This document shows positions 44,341-55,699 of a DNA stretch of 64,000 bases, one piece after another; the first letter of the stretch is position 1; each line of letters starts with the position of its first letter. Source of the DNA: Manis javanica (Eukaryota > Chordata > Mammalia > Pholidota > Manidae); assembly GCF_040802235.1 (NCBI RefSeq), contig NC_133161.1, forward strand, positions 147,923,121 through 147,987,120, read 5' to 3'. A program made the position numbers and the translations under genes. The notes under the pieces are model-generated. The model saw only the letters and a list, made by a program, of their open reading frames with translations. It searched no databases and was not told where the DNA came from.

Positions 44341-44639
44341 CAGTGAGGGGCCGAGGGCCTGGCTGGAGGCGGCAAGTGCGCGGAGACCAGATGGTGCGCT
44401 GATGCGTTTTGCTCCGGGGATTTCTCTGTTATTGAGGAGCAGTCAGGACTGTGATGTGCCCTGAAGCTCTGGGCTCAGAATCGCCAGCTCCTTCCCCGTA
44501 GGTCAGGGGTGGGGGGCCTGTCCAGTCCTCATCCCAATCCCCACCCTTGGGCATTCGACTATCCATATAGCAAGGCAGTTGGATGCTGTAATAGTTGAAT
44601 GAAGTCTCCTTTTGGAAAATGCCGATGATAACTTTCTGT
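44341..44639. other. Unique stretch, nothing recognised
   Basis: Mixed composition, no gene or repeat identified. Confidence 0.3.
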
Positions 44640-45130
44640 AGAACCAGGTCCCTGTGGTGACTTAAAGATTGCTACAAATTCTTTTCTGCTCCTCTCACTG
44701 AGAGGTGTAGCCTGCTTCTTTGCTCTTGAATCTGGGCTGACTTAGTGACTTTCTTGATCAATGGAATGCAGAAGAAATGGCATTATGGAACTTTCAACAC
44801 TAGGTTGGAAGAAACTTGGCAGGTCGTCTGGGACACTTGCTTATGGAACATGGCCACCATGTTGCAAGGAAGCCCAAGTCACTCCAACGGGGGATCTGCA
44901 GAGAGGAATCTAGGCCCCCGACTGACCGCCCTCGCTGAGCCCCAGGCCACGGCTGTCATGGAAGGGGACCCTCCTGCTCCAATGGCGCTGTCCCTGCAGA
45001 AGCCGCACAGAGCGGAGACCAGCCATCTCCACCAAGCCGTGCCCAAACTGCAGGTTTTTGAGCAAAATCGGTAACTGTTTTTAAGTCACTGTGTTTTGGA
45101 AAAGTTCGTTACATACCAACAGTTAACTGG
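44640..45130 (+). repeat. Ancient LTR, probably ERVL-MaLR group
   Basis: Blocks in order: 'ggctgacttagtgactttct', 'gatcaatggaatgcagaaga', 'aacatggccaccatgttgca', 'aggaagcccaagtcactcca', 'tttttgagcaaaatcggtaa' and 'tttttaagtcactgtgtttt'. This is a solo LTR-like copy without retroviral genes. The 109-codon frame at 44745-45074 lies wholly inside it and is not a gene. Confidence 0.7.
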
Positions 45131-45159
45131 GCTTGAGTCCAACCAGCCAGCGACAGTCG

Positions 45160-45235
45160 TTCACGGAGTCTGGAGTTGGAGGACCAGGTTCTAACCCTCG
45201 CTCTGCCGCCAGGTAGCTGTGAGTGAGCAAACGGT
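45160..45235 (+). repeat. MIR SINE, 5' fragment
   Basis: 'gttctaaccctcgctctgcc' followed by 'gccaggtagctgtgagtgag' is the 5' half of a MIR. Confidence 0.65.
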
Positions 45236-45254
45236 TTTCCTGGGGCCGCCTGGT

Positions 45255-45440
45255 CTAAAGGAAAGAGCTTGTTCTTCTAGGTCAGAGAAATGGAAGCTCG
45301 CATCCTTGTTTGGGCAGGTATGCACGTGACTTGGGGCCATCCCTTTAGCCTTTTTCAGCCTCATTTGTCTTGTGCATTAAGGGTAGACAGTAATTCTTAC
45401 CTGCAGTGTTAGTGTAACCAGCGCGTGGCCATGCTCGGTG
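45255..45440 (+). repeat. MIR SINE
   Basis: 'gtgacttggggccatccctt', 'tttcagcctcatttgtcttg' and 'gacagtaattcttacctgca' follow MIR order. Confidence 0.7.
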
Positions 45441-45834
45441 CATGGTTGCCTGTGTCCTCATTTGCAAAAGGAAGAGGCTGGAGTTTGTGGGGGACAATGG
45501 GGAATTGTAGGGGGCCCTTGGACTCTAGAGTTGGGCCCATCTGGGTCCCAACTGAGGCTGCTGTCGGCTCATGTGGCACCTTTGTCTGAAGAAGATGAAG
45601 GCATGTAGGCCTGGTGGATGGTGGCAGGCAAGCTGAGAGAGAGGCTTGCATCTCTCTGCATTAGCTGCACCTCCCTTTTCAGACAGAGGGGACAGCAGAG
45701 TAGATTCCTTCCAGCAAAGGAAGGACTTCAGTGCTCTATTCCTTATGTAACTAGGAACAGGTGTCCTTCCCTCAGGGGGACATAGCCCCAGGCCAGGTGC
45801 TCACCCTGGGGAGCAGAGCACAGATTGGGATTTC
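45441..45834. other. Unique stretch, nothing recognised
   Basis: Mixed sequence without gene or named repeat. Confidence 0.3.
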
Positions 45835-46025
45835 AGCCCCCCAGCTTTCTTTGTGACTTGGTAACTAACTTTAAAGAAGTATTTCATACTTCCAGTTTCC
45901 CTATCTGTGGAATGGGTCAAGCAATACTTACCCGTCCTATAGGGCCACTGTGGGAAGTAGATAAGCAAGTGTAAAATGCCCGGCAGGTGCCTGACATAAG
46001 GCAGGCACACAGTAAGTGTTAGCTT
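45835..46025 (+). repeat. MIR SINE
   Basis: 'ctttgtgacttggtaactaa', 'cagtttccctatctgtggaa' and tail 'gtgcctgacataaggcaggc' are in order. Confidence 0.8.
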
Positions 46026-46429
46026 CCTTTCTCTTCTCATACAAAATAATATTGTTGACTTTAAAAACCTCCTGCCTACCCCAGGAGTGGGCGAAGGTAG
46101 AGGCAGGGCTGGCAGCCACACCTACTGCCGCTGAAGGGTCAGGGAAGGGGCGGAAAGCCCGTGGAGCGTTCCCGAGGATGGGCTGCCTCGTGGGTTGTAG
46201 AGGACTCCATCCATATGCCTGTATTCCACATGTCCATGACCTGTTAGTTAATCTTGAACCTCAAGAAAGCCAGTGTTTTCAATCACCACCACGATTTCCA
46301 CAGTCAGGGCTGTCATGCCCAGGTAGAGTCAGATGGTCAAAGGCAGGTACCCTCCTCAAGGCCCCCACATGCCCTCTGCCTTTCTTTATTGTCCTCATCT
46401 CGATTTACACAGACACCTGCTGAATTGTC
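46026..46429. other. Unique stretch, nothing recognised
   Basis: A 135-codon frame (46016-46423) starts inside the MIR and has no domain. No gene is supported. Confidence 0.3.
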
Positions 46430-46565
46430 CCCTGCCCTCACCCAGACCATGAGTGCTGGTGGGTAGGGCTCATGTCTTTTCACCCTCTATCGTGAGCCCC
46501 TAGCACAATGCCTGTGCTGCGTGGGGCTCAGTGAATGTTTTCTTTCATCCCTGAATGCACACAGG
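46430..46565 (+). repeat. LINE2 3' end
   Basis: 'gggtagggctcatgtctttt', 'gagcccctagcacaatgcct' and 'ggggctcagtgaatgttttc' mark a LINE2 3' terminus. Confidence 0.75.
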
Positions 46566-46584
46566 GACAAGGGAGCTATCAAGA

Positions 46585-46885
46585 TTTACTAGGCATCAAA
46601 AATATGCAAGGAATGTTATCTAAGTTATCCATTGATGCTTGGTGACTCTCTGTGTGTGGGAAAGTGAAGAAGGGAATAACGTCTGCCAGCCCTGATCGAT
46701 GCACCAGGAATTCTGCTAGGGATGTTGTCAACGTAATTCATTCCTTTAACTGAGTTCTTGAGTGCTAATGTACCCATTTTAGAGATAAGGAAGCCCAGAC
46801 AAAAAAGAAGCAACTGACCTAGACCTATGAAACTTAAAGGTGGTAGAGTTGAAATTTAAATCAGATTTATCTGACTCTGAAGTCC
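46585..46885 (-). repeat. MIR SINE
   Basis: Reversed: 'atgtacccattttagagata', 'ggaagcccagacaaaaaaga', 'aaatcagatttatctgactc'. The 5' side is extended and decayed. Confidence 0.7.
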
Positions 46886-46999
46886 TTGATCTTCAGGAGA
46901 AAGTCAGAGAGTGGCTATTCCAGAGAGAGGAACACAAGACACTGTGCTCAAAGACTGGGAGACACCAAGAGGGTAGCAAAAGAGGCAGAAAAGACATTA

Positions 47000-47115
47000 A
47001 ATCGGTAAATATTTATTGAGACCTACTTTGTGCCAGACAGTATTCTAGTATTCCAGCCACGTGGGATGTATCCATGAAGGCACCACACAAAAATGTGCCC
47101 TTTCTAGTTTATAAT
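47000..47115 (-). repeat. LINE2 3' end fragment
   Basis: 'gtaaatatttattgagacct' and 'tttgtgccagacagtattct' are a reversed LINE2 tail. Confidence 0.65.
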
Positions 47116-47135
47116 CTATGGAGTGCTATCACCCA

Positions 47136-47352
47136 AGAGAATTTTAAACAATCCCTCGGTGGCTTATATCCAGAGGTTGTATCTGCTTTGGGGAGGGGAA
47201 GTGGCAAGTGTCTAGGTGGCTGACAAATTCAGGCGCATCCCTGCATCTTGTCACCATTGTTCAAGCAAGAGCAGAGCCTGTTTTCTCTCTTCCCCAAATA
47301 ATTCAAACTGGCCCTAGGTCCATTTTTTATTTATAGGTCCCAGAATAGGCTA
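47136..47352 (+). repeat. Local duplication B, copy 1 (217 bases)
   Basis: The segment recurs at 48685-48902 in the same orientation, with about seven substitutions and one single-base indel (roughly 96-97% identity by eye). It spans from AGAGAATTTTAA to CAGAATAGGCTA and is not a repeat family I recognise. Flanks differ on both sides. Confidence 0.95.
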
Positions 47353-48284
47353 AAGCTGACTGCGAGACCCAGACTTTCTCTCTAAACTCCTGGCTGGCGC
47401 TCGCAGAGGTTCCCAGTGCGGATTTGAAAGGAGTGGGCTAGAGGCATGCCGGACAGTGCTGTTGGGACCCTGGCACATTTAAGGAGAACACCGCTGGCCC
47501 TGGATTCTCAGGGAGGACGCCTGGCTTCTCAAGCTGGTCCACCGTGGATGAGACAATAACCTATGGGACATCTACAGTACAAATAGCTGATACAAGATCA
47601 GAGAGGCTAACTCATTACTGATGGACACAGGTGGGCTAGTCTTCCCCCGTTTAACAGTTAAAACAGGTCTTCTGAGCTGGGGCAGAGCAGAGCTGCAGAG
47701 AGGGGGGTAGGCAAATTTAAAGAGTCAGGCAAAACCTGATTCATTCAGAAGCTTCCAGACCATGAGCCCTCTCCACTGCTCAAAGGAAGCCCCCCAGGAA
47801 CTTGGGTCATCTGCCCACAGACCACCCCTAACTTGAGTGACCAGAGCCCCTTGGGGTAGGAGCAGTCAGCTCTCTTTCGGATCACGCTGAGAATCTAGAA
47901 CCAGGAAATCTTCCAGGAAGTATCAGTTCTTGATTGTCTGCATGAATTTAGGTCAGCTTCCCAGTCTCTCCTGAGCAGAGGTAACCTAAAATAATGGAAA
48001 AATCTAAAACCCATTTACATTTGGCCTTGGGATGCATTATATGATTTTTTCTAGCAGGTTTACCTTCATAATGATGTTTGACTTAGGATGATATTAAAAT
48101 TCGTTAGCTTTCCCTGAGCATACATCTGCCAGGAAGGAAATAGAAAGCGGTGGCTCAGCGATGCTGGGAGGTAGGGGCGGCTGACCCTGGACTTGTGGCA
48201 GATAATCCCCGCTGCGGACTGTACCCAGTTCAGAGGTGTGGGCATTTCTCTGTGGGGCTTGGAGAGGTCAATATTTGATCCCTC
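47353..48284. other. Unique spacer between the duplication B copies
   Basis: About 0.9 kb of mixed sequence with no recognised repeat and no long frame. Confidence 0.35.
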
Positions 48285-48520
48285 AGATTCACATTCAACA
48301 AGCTTTATTGATGTATCAGACCCCATGATAAGCACTTTAACATCTCTATTGCATTTAATCTGCCCGATGGCCTCGTAATGAAGGTATTATTATCCCCAAA
48401 TTACAAAAGAGGAAATTGGATCCTATGCTTCAAAGTTACACAGTCGGCAACCAAGGAGCCAAGATCTGACCCCAGGTTTTCTTGTTAAAAGTCCACTGCT
48501 TTTTCCGCCTCTGGCTCCTA
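48285..48520 (-). repeat. MIR SINE
   Basis: Reversed: 'ttattgatgtatcagacccc', 'ttatccccaaattacaaaag', 'gccaagatctgaccccaggt'. Confidence 0.75.
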
Positions 48521-48684
48521 CAGGCAGCACCATCCACTCAACCAGCGTTTCACAAACACCTTGATGGGTCACCAGAGACATGGGGATGAATAAGGCTTCG
48601 CTCCAGGATGTTGGGTGAGGCACCAAAGCTTTTCTCCCCTGTAAAATTCAGATGAAAGAAAGATGAATGCCAGGAATTAATCAC

Positions 48685-48902
48685 AGAGAATTTTAAGCAA
48701 GTCCCTCGGCGGCTTATATCCAGAGGTTGTATCTGCTTTGGGGAGGGGAAGCCACAAGTGTCTAGGTGGCTGACAAATTCAGGCGCATCCCTGCATCTTG
48801 TCACCATTGTTCAGACAAGAGCAGAGCCTGTTTTCTCTCTTCCCCAAATAATTCAAACTGGCCCTAGGTCCATTTTTTATTTATAGGTCCCAGAATAGGC
48901 TA
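48685..48902 (+). repeat. Local duplication B, copy 2 (218 bases)
   Basis: The counterpart of 47136-47352, about 1550 bases downstream. Differences cluster: one extra G near 48701, a three-base change (GTGGC to GCCAC) near 48753, and AG to GA near 48814. The last 80 bases are identical. Confidence 0.95.
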
Positions 48903-50434
48903 TTTCTCTCCCTCCATCAAGGTGGCTGAGAAGACGGATAGGGGAGGTTGGACGATGCTCTCTGGCCTTCCTCGTAACAGCCAAACTGCTTTTCATTTTG
49001 CTCTGGAATCTGTCCCACCAGCCCTGCTGATTTCATTAAGGTCCTTCCAGCCCATCGAGGCGGAGGAGGAGCCGACATTCCCCAGCCCAAGGACGGCTCA
49101 CGTCTCTCTCCAGGGCACCGTCTATGCTCTGCAGGGAAACACGTGGTGGTGTGGCTCTCTGTTGAAGCCACTCTGTCTTGGAGAACATTTTCCGGGGCTG
49201 TGGAAGTCAACAGTGGCCACAGCATTTACAGTAACTGCCAAGCTTAATAGCATCTCGTGATGAAGTTTTACTGTAAACAGCAGGGAGGGCGGAGGGCGGC
49301 GAGGGGACCTCCTCATGCTGCCAGTATTGAGGGCTTGGTCCCCATCAGAAATAGCACTTCTGGGGTGTGCTTCTTTACCAGCTCCTTGGATTGTTCCACG
49401 TGCAGGAGTCCTGGGATTAATACCAGTGTCAGCTACTGATTTTATTGCACTTCTCACCATTTTGCTTTTCTTTTCCTTTTTGAGAGGACTTGGGGAAGAG
49501 GGGAGGGACTCGTGACGGCTGTGTAGGTGAGCTGGCCCCGGCCTGGGGGGTGCGTTCCAGAACGCTCTCATTCTCCTTCCAGGCACCCCTGCCTTCCTCT
49601 GCCCTGGGCCTCCTGGGGTTTCTGGTACAGGGGGGAGGACGACAGAGGCTGCTGGAGACAAAGCCATCTGAATCCTGAGGCTTCAGGGGTACCTGGGACC
49701 CCCGAAGGCCTCACCTTCTGGACCCTCAATGTCTGAGAGGCCTGCTCTGCTGGACTGAGGCTGGCCCAGTGCTTCGGCTGCTGGAATGGGCAGACAGGAG
49801 GAAAGGGCTGGGCTGCAAACAGCTGAGCGCCCAGGAGAGCTCTCAGGGCTGCCCGGTGCCAGGCATTGTCTTTTCCCAGAGCCCTGCTGAGCTAGGGGCA
49901 TGGAGAGGGCAGGCCTGTCACTCAGTTCCTGAGTGGTGCATTTGGACGGTGGCTGTGCTGCGTGGGTCCCTGTGTGTTCCCCATCACCCCCACCCCCACC
50001 TCACTGATGTCATCATCAGAGGGAGAGAGGCAAGGGCCCTCGCCTCCTGCTGACAAGGGCTCCGGCCGGAGGGGGTGGCGGCGGGTGGGTGTGGGAGCCT
50101 GCCCCCCTCCCATGCTGCGCTGGAGCCTGGCTGGGGCAGGAAAGCTGGGCGAGTGGGTGTCCACAGACAGCAGGTAACCAGACCTCCCCCCCGCCGTGCC
50201 TGTGGGTCTGTTCCCGGAGCAGCAGCCGGAGGGCAGGGGGCTCAGGCCGTGGCTGCCAGGCATCACCCAGAAAGAACGGCACGAGCCAGACGGCGATGAC
50301 AGAAGTGACCTTGGCTTTCTGAGACCCTTCCTTCCCGGTGTCTTCCTTACCTACACTTCCTTCAACTCTCACCACACTTGGAAGAAGGGAAGCATCTGCT
50401 GTCCTCACTGACAGCAGAGAACCCCAGGCCCAAA
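48903..50434. other. Unique stretch, nothing firm
   Basis: About 1.5 kb. A 181-codon minus-strand frame (49122-49667) has no recognisable domain and spans both GC-rich and AT-rich parts. 49150-49300 is repeat-free and might be a conserved element. 50040-50180 is GC-rich with scattered CpG. Confidence 0.35.
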
Positions 50435-50605
50435 TGATGGCACGCATCGTTTCGTTGAGGGCCTACTCATGCTTTCATTCGGTTTTATTTTTACCACAAC
50501 CCTATGATAATGGGACAGTGATCACCCCACGTGACAGAGGAGGATCCCTGGGCTCAGAAAGGAGCATGAACCCCCATGGGCCCAGCTCACCAGTTTGAAG
50601 CTCAT
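50435..50605 (-). repeat. MIR SINE, decayed
   Basis: Reversed: 'tttaccacaaccctatgata', 'ccacgtgacagaggaggatc', 'accagtttgaagctcatgcc'. Confidence 0.55.
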
Positions 50606-50964
50606 GCCCTCGGGCACGAGGGGGCACCACCCTCCTGCTGGTCCATAGCATTCTGTCCTCCACAGCCATCTGCCGTGGCTCCTGGAATCAGAGTGGCTAC
50701 CTCCTCTCCAGCAAGATGCCAAGGAGCCCAGGCACACAGAGGGGCAGGGCGTGCGTGCTGCTGCTCGGCTGCCACGCAGAACGCCGCACACAGCGTGAGT
50801 CACGCAGCAGAGCCGCGCCCCCAGGGGCTGGAGGCCGGAGGTCCGAGGTCAGGGGGCCGTGGGCTGCTCTCTGGTGGCCCTCTCCTTGGCTGGCAGGCGG
50901 CTGCCTTGTTGCTCTGTGCTCACCCAGCCTGTGCTCTGGGTGGGCACACGCTTGGGGTCTTCCT
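50606..50964. other. Unique stretch, weak CTCF-like word
   Basis: GCACGAGGGGGCACC at 50614-50628 matches 13 of 15 CTCF core positions. Otherwise GC-rich, no gene or repeat identified. Confidence 0.3.
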
Positions 50965-51112
50965 CTTCTTATGATGACACCAGTTATACTGAATTAGGGC
51001 CCCATCTTTATGACCTACTTCATTCTTGATTCCCTCCCTGAAGCCCCTATGGCTATGCCGTCCTACTGGAGGTTATGAATTCGGGGCAGAAGGGACATAA
51101 TTCAGACCATAG
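50965..51112 (-). repeat. MLT1 LTR fragment (ERVL-MaLR)
   Basis: Reversed MLT1 blocks: 'actgaattagggccccatct', 'ttatgacctacttcattctt', and the terminal 'acataattcagaccatagca'. Only the LTR 5' third is present. Confidence 0.75.
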
Positions 51113-52149
51113 CAATAGCGAGTAAAGAATTTGACTCCCGGGAGCCACTGAAAATGCAAAGGGGAAAGAAGCAAGGACCCCAAACAGAGGTGGAACCAAG
51201 CTTCCCTCTCCAAAAGGAACCACAGACCTTGCTGCCCCAGAGACTGGGCCTGGTCCAGAGGACCCGGCTGTGCCAAGGGCCTGGGGCCAGAGTGAGTGCG
51301 GGCAGGTCCCATCCTAAGGGGACAGTGTGGGCCCCACGTTTCATTCTCCTATTTCTGTTGCTCTACTGGGTCTGAGATTTAGCCCAGGGCCCCCCTAGAA
51401 CCCCTGACAGTGTAGACCCCCTGCAGAGAGCTTGCAGGGAGCGGCCACGTCCCTTGGCAATGGCTAAAGCCCAGCTCAGGCATTCATGGCCTTCCACTCG
51501 ATTTCCTTTTGAGAAGAGGAGTGAAGCAGGCCTGGAGGGGACGGAGGACAAGTCTACGTCCTGTTGACCTCCTGGTTAGGGGCACAACAATGCCGGGAGC
51601 TTGTTCTCCCACCTGGTGAGACTCCCCAAAGATCCTTCCAGGTGAGGCAGGGCTGATGCGTCTTCTTTCAGGGGAAGCTTCCAGGCTCCTCTCCCTGAAA
51701 GCAGGGCCCCAGCACCTTGAGCTGTTTGCTCCTGGGCACCATTGTGGCAGGGAATAGAGGCGACCTCCATCCAGTCCCTGTCTGTGGGCCCGGAGAGGAC
51801 AGGATTGTCACCGCTTGGCTGGCACGTGTCCGCCTGAGCCCCAGCTCCCAAGCCTGGCTCCCCACACACCATCTGGGCCCCACGTTCTGCTCCCCTTCCT
51901 CCTCAGCTCCCCACCTCGCTCTGACTCTTCCCAGGAGTGGAAGACATAAGCCCAAATAGAGGTGGCTTTTCGCAGGGGTGATCGCCTGGGCCAGGAAAGA
52001 GGTCAGGGCTGCAGGCTGAAGCGAGTCTGGGGGATTATCTGTGAATTTCAAGTGCCCCCGTTCTTGCCTGGGGCTCAGTGAGGCACGTTTCTTCTTGCTT
52101 TCGCGTTTCCCATGGAGACAGCCCTTCCCCAGGACAATTACTTACCCCG
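51113..52149. other. GC-rich unique stretch, nothing recognised
   Basis: Chance frames on both strands. No repeat, promoter or exon is identified. Confidence 0.35.
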
Positions 52150-52510
52150 TCTGCACAGCTTGGAGGAAAAGATGTCTGGAGAGAAAGCTGTGACTGCCAG
52201 CCTTGGAAAATTCCCTGTTGGTTGGTTTTAATCTATAGTAGAAAACCTCCACATTATTCTGCCATCCTGGGATGTGACAGGTATTAATAACCCTATTAGC
52301 AGCAATCCCGTCCGGCGCTATTTGCACAGGCCGCGTCTGTGTTACAGCAGCGAGGGACTGTGGACGTTCAAAGCTAACGAGACTCTGGCCTCTGTTTTTC
52401 TCCTCTGAGCCCACAGTGTTGACAAATTAGGTTTTTGAAAGGAGATTCCCCATCCCACGTGCCAGCGCTGCATATGGACCCACAGCAAATATCTCTCCGC
52501 AGTTCTAAGG
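52150..52510. other. Unique block, candidate conserved non-coding element
   Basis: Repeat-free, balanced composition with TTTTAATCTATAG, ATTAATAA and several E-box-like words (CACGTG, CATATG). Enhancer role is inferred. Confidence 0.22.
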
Positions 52511-52559
52511 TGATGTCATAGCTTTGAGGAGGGCGTCCGGCCCAGCCGGCTCTGCCGAG

Positions 52560-52745
52560 GCTCCCTGTGCCTGAAGGCCTTCATGGCCCCCCACCCCGCC
52601 CTCCCTTCCTCTGCCTCGACAAAGCCCTTCCATCCTTCAAGATCGGGTTCAAAGTCACCTCTTCCTTGAAACCTCCCCCGAGGCCCTCAGCTAAAAGAAA
52701 ACTTCTCCCATGAACACTGACAGCCTTTAATCTGGGTCTCGATGA
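52560..52745 (+). repeat. LINE2 fragment
   Basis: 'catccttcaagatcgggttc', 'aaagtcacctcttccttgaa' and 'acctcccccgaggccctcag' are LINE2 3'-region blocks. Confidence 0.75.
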
Positions 52746-53313
52746 TGCTGACCACTCTCTGCTCGTGTTCCGCCATGTTGTCTCACCAGGAGGAGGGAGC
52801 CCCGGTGGTCAGAGGAGCTCTGCGGGCATTTCGGCCAGGCCCCCTTTGCACCCTGCTTTGCCCGTAGGACGGGGTTGATCGCTGTCTGCTGGCCAGAGCT
52901 GCAGGAAGCTGACGCTGGATAGGTGTGGAGCTTCCTGACCACAAGGGTGGGGACTCTGGCCAGGACCCCTCATCCAACCGCACAGAGGAAAAGGGAAGGA
53001 TGGGCGGACCAGCCAGGACGGGGGGCGGACGCGGAAGGAGGGCTAGAGTGTGTTACATGGCAATGCCGAGCACGCAGAGTCCGGGTGTCAGGCTGAGGTG
53101 AGGCCAGGAGGAGGCTTCTAGACGGGGGCGCTGGGAGAATGGGGAGGAGGGATGGCACTGATGGCTACAGGGATTGCCACTAACCCACACGGTGCCATGG
53201 TGAGAGTTAGGAGATAGAGTCCTTTACTCAGGGTGACACTGCTTCGGGCCCGGCAGGGTGCACAGAGGAAAGCAGGCGGGATTTAGCCCCCACCTATCCT
53301 CCTCAGCTGGGCA
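52746..53313. other. GC-rich unique stretch, nothing recognised
   Basis: No gene, promoter or repeat identified. Confidence 0.3.
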
Positions 53314-53720
53314 TCTGTATCCGTCAGCAAGGGCCATAGAATGCTGTGTAACAGGTCGTGCTGAAACTCCACAGCATGAAACAACAATCGTACAGCCTCA
53401 TGAATCTGGTGGGTCACCGAGGCTTGGGTGGGCTTAGCCAGGCAGTTTTGCTGACCTCCTGAGATTCGCTCATGTGGCCAGAGGAGCCGGGGGTCAGAAG
53501 ATTAGGCAGGGCTTGGCTGGGGCAGTCCCCCACTGTTTCATTGGCCCTTTCCTCCTCCTGGGACTAGCAGGGTGGTCTGACCATGGCCGAGTGCAGAAAG
53601 CAGGCTCAGAACTTTTTCAGGCGTGTGCCTGTTGTGTTACGTCGGCAGACACTATACCGGTCAGAGAAAGCCACACGGCCAAATCCAATGTCAGGGGCCG
53701 GAGGTTCTAAGCTGCCTCTG
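53314..53720. repeat. Ancient LTR-like interspersed repeat
   Basis: Blocks 'tgctgtgtaacaggtcgtgc', 'gcatgaaacaacaatcgtac', 'gaatctggtgggtcaccgag', 'cgctcatgtggccagaggag' and 'gccaaatccaatgtcagggg' fit an old, widely dispersed element that I cannot name firmly. Short frames across it are not genes. Confidence 0.55.
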
Positions 53721-54475
53721 TGGTGGGAGGATGAGCAGAGCCATAGATGCAGAGAGAAGAAGGGGGGCCGCTAATGCATGAAGGCACCGCAGACGGGACG
53801 CACCATGCCTGGCCATCCATTGCAGCCCTGCCTGGCACAGACTCTTCTAAGGCCCTGGATCTCTTGGGCAAACCTGAATTTGCGTCCTGTTCTGTGTCTG
53901 CCTCATGCCTGTTACCTTTGCCACTTAGGGGGGGAGATGCAGCCTCCGTCTTGCTGCTTGAGGCTTCCGCCTCTTCACCCCAGGGCCCTGCCTTCCTCTC
54001 CCATGGCAGGTCATCCTCAGACCGCTTCAGGCTGCACCTCCTCCTCTTTCATATCCTACAAGCATCCACCCACCTGGCAGGTGGCGCAGGGACACGATGT
54101 GGTCCATGATGTCCAGGAAGAGTCAGGAACTAGAAAAGGGGGAAATGATAAGGAATTGAGAGAAGATGTTTTCCAGAATACCCAGATTTGAAGATTTATC
54201 CATTCCTCTGGTCTGATGCTGGCAGACTTGGAACTGACTTACCAAGATCACTTTGGGCCCATCTCCAAAAGGCCTCCTGGCCGAATGCCTCAGAGGCTCA
54301 GAGGCTGAGACATGCGATGGCCGGAAGTGCCCCCAGATCCTAGCCCCAAGGCCCGCTGTCTTTGAAATCTATACTGAGTTTGTTCAACATTATTGCTGTT
54401 TTTGTTGGCCAGGTGCTTTCCTTGCTCTTTAAACCAGCCAATTTCCTTCTGTCCTGATGAAGACCTGCAGCTGCC
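53721..54475. other. Unique stretch, nothing recognised
   Basis: Overlapping frames of 120 and 137 codons (53747-54191) lack domains. No gene is supported. Confidence 0.3.
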
Positions 54476-54502
54476 GTGTGTGTGTGTGTGTGTGTGTGTG
54501 TG
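54476..54502. repeat. TG microsatellite
   Basis: About 13 uninterrupted GT units. Confidence 0.95.
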
Positions 54503-54799
54503 ATCTGCCCATTAAGGGAGGAGATGGGGACCCATTCCCCCTGCAAACACTTCTATTGTGAAGCAAAGTATCCAAATACTTCATCCCTGACGTCTGGACC
54601 CCACTTCGTTGCAAACCCTTATTTTGTGCACTTACCTCCTCTCAATACGCACAATTCTTTCTTGATGGAAACACTTGCATGTTTTCTCAGTGGACACTTT
54701 AGGCAATTGGGCCCCTCACGCTGCTTTTTGGGTTATTACACTGTCACATTTTACCACTTTGCAGAAAGAACATATTAAGCAAAATAGGGTTCTCAGGAG
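54503..54799. other. Unique stretch, nothing recognised
   Basis: AT-richer sequence without a recognised repeat. Confidence 0.3.
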
Positions 54800-55130
54800 C
54801 GGGGATTGCTATTGTTAGAGAAACAATACTTGGGAAATAATTTCCCCCAATTTTGTCTCATCTTTTCTCTGCTGTGCCAAGAGAGGAACAATTTATTAAC
54901 AGGAGGCAGAAAATGTTACTACTGCTTTTGGGCAATAGAGGTTTATGGGGTCCACAATATAGGCAGTTTCAGTGGCTTAGAAGGCAAGAGACTTTGGGAG
55001 CTAGAAAAAAAATTTTTTTAATTCCCGATGGGGAAAGGTTGCTAAGGAAAAACGCCTCATTTGAATTTCACCAAGTTCTCAAAAATTGTGGTAGTGGTGC
55101 CCTCCTGTTTGTATCACAAACCCTTATTGT
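54800..55130. other. Unique AT-rich block, candidate conserved non-coding element
   Basis: Repeat-free, with ACAATTTATTAACA, CACAATAT and a symmetric AAAAAAAATTTTTTTAATT tract (55004-55023). A 175-codon frame (54853-55380) crosses it without a domain. Regulatory role is inferred. Confidence 0.22.
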
Positions 55131-55699
55131 TTCAATGGCTGTCAGCTGGTGGAGGGAAGGTTTGGGGAAGGGCAGGGGGCAGCATCATGATCCTGTGCCC
55201 ATGAGCCAGAATCCCAGCCCAGGCCCGTTGGCCAGGCTGACTCCGCACGCCTCGAGTGGTGTTCACAGCAAGCAGCTTGGACTCGGCCGCCGTCCCTGGG
55301 GCCCTGGCTTTTGCTTCCTTGGAAAGTTTTCTGGCCTGGGTTCTGCCTTTTCCCAAGGCCAGGCTCATGCTTCGGCTTAGTGCTAGATTTTCTCTTCCCT
55401 GTTTTGGTAGTTATCACAGTCCCATGAGCGTGGGCTGCGTGCACACCTCTGGCTCGCGACAGTTTGGCTGGCTTGGATCACACTCTGCCTAAATACTCCG
55501 AGCTTAGGACCGACCCTCTTCTTGGCTGTAGCTCACATGGCCATTCACGGGCATGATCTGCCCCAGCCCCATTCTGGGGGAGTAACAACTGCTAGGCCAA
55601 CAGCTGTAATGGGGGGGTGACTGCCAGGTGCCCCAGAAGTAAGAAGCCACTTGCATCTTAGACTGTAGAAAGCTGTCGAGTTGAAAGCGACCTGGGCCA
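55131..55699. other. Unique stretch, nothing recognised
   Basis: GC-rich mixed sequence, no gene supported. Confidence 0.3.

Noticed and set aside
44745-45074. 109-codon plus-strand frame
   Set aside because: Lies wholly inside an ancient LTR and matches its non-coding sequence.
49122-49667. 181-codon minus-strand frame
   Set aside because: Crosses sharp composition boundaries and shows no domain, splice or promoter context.
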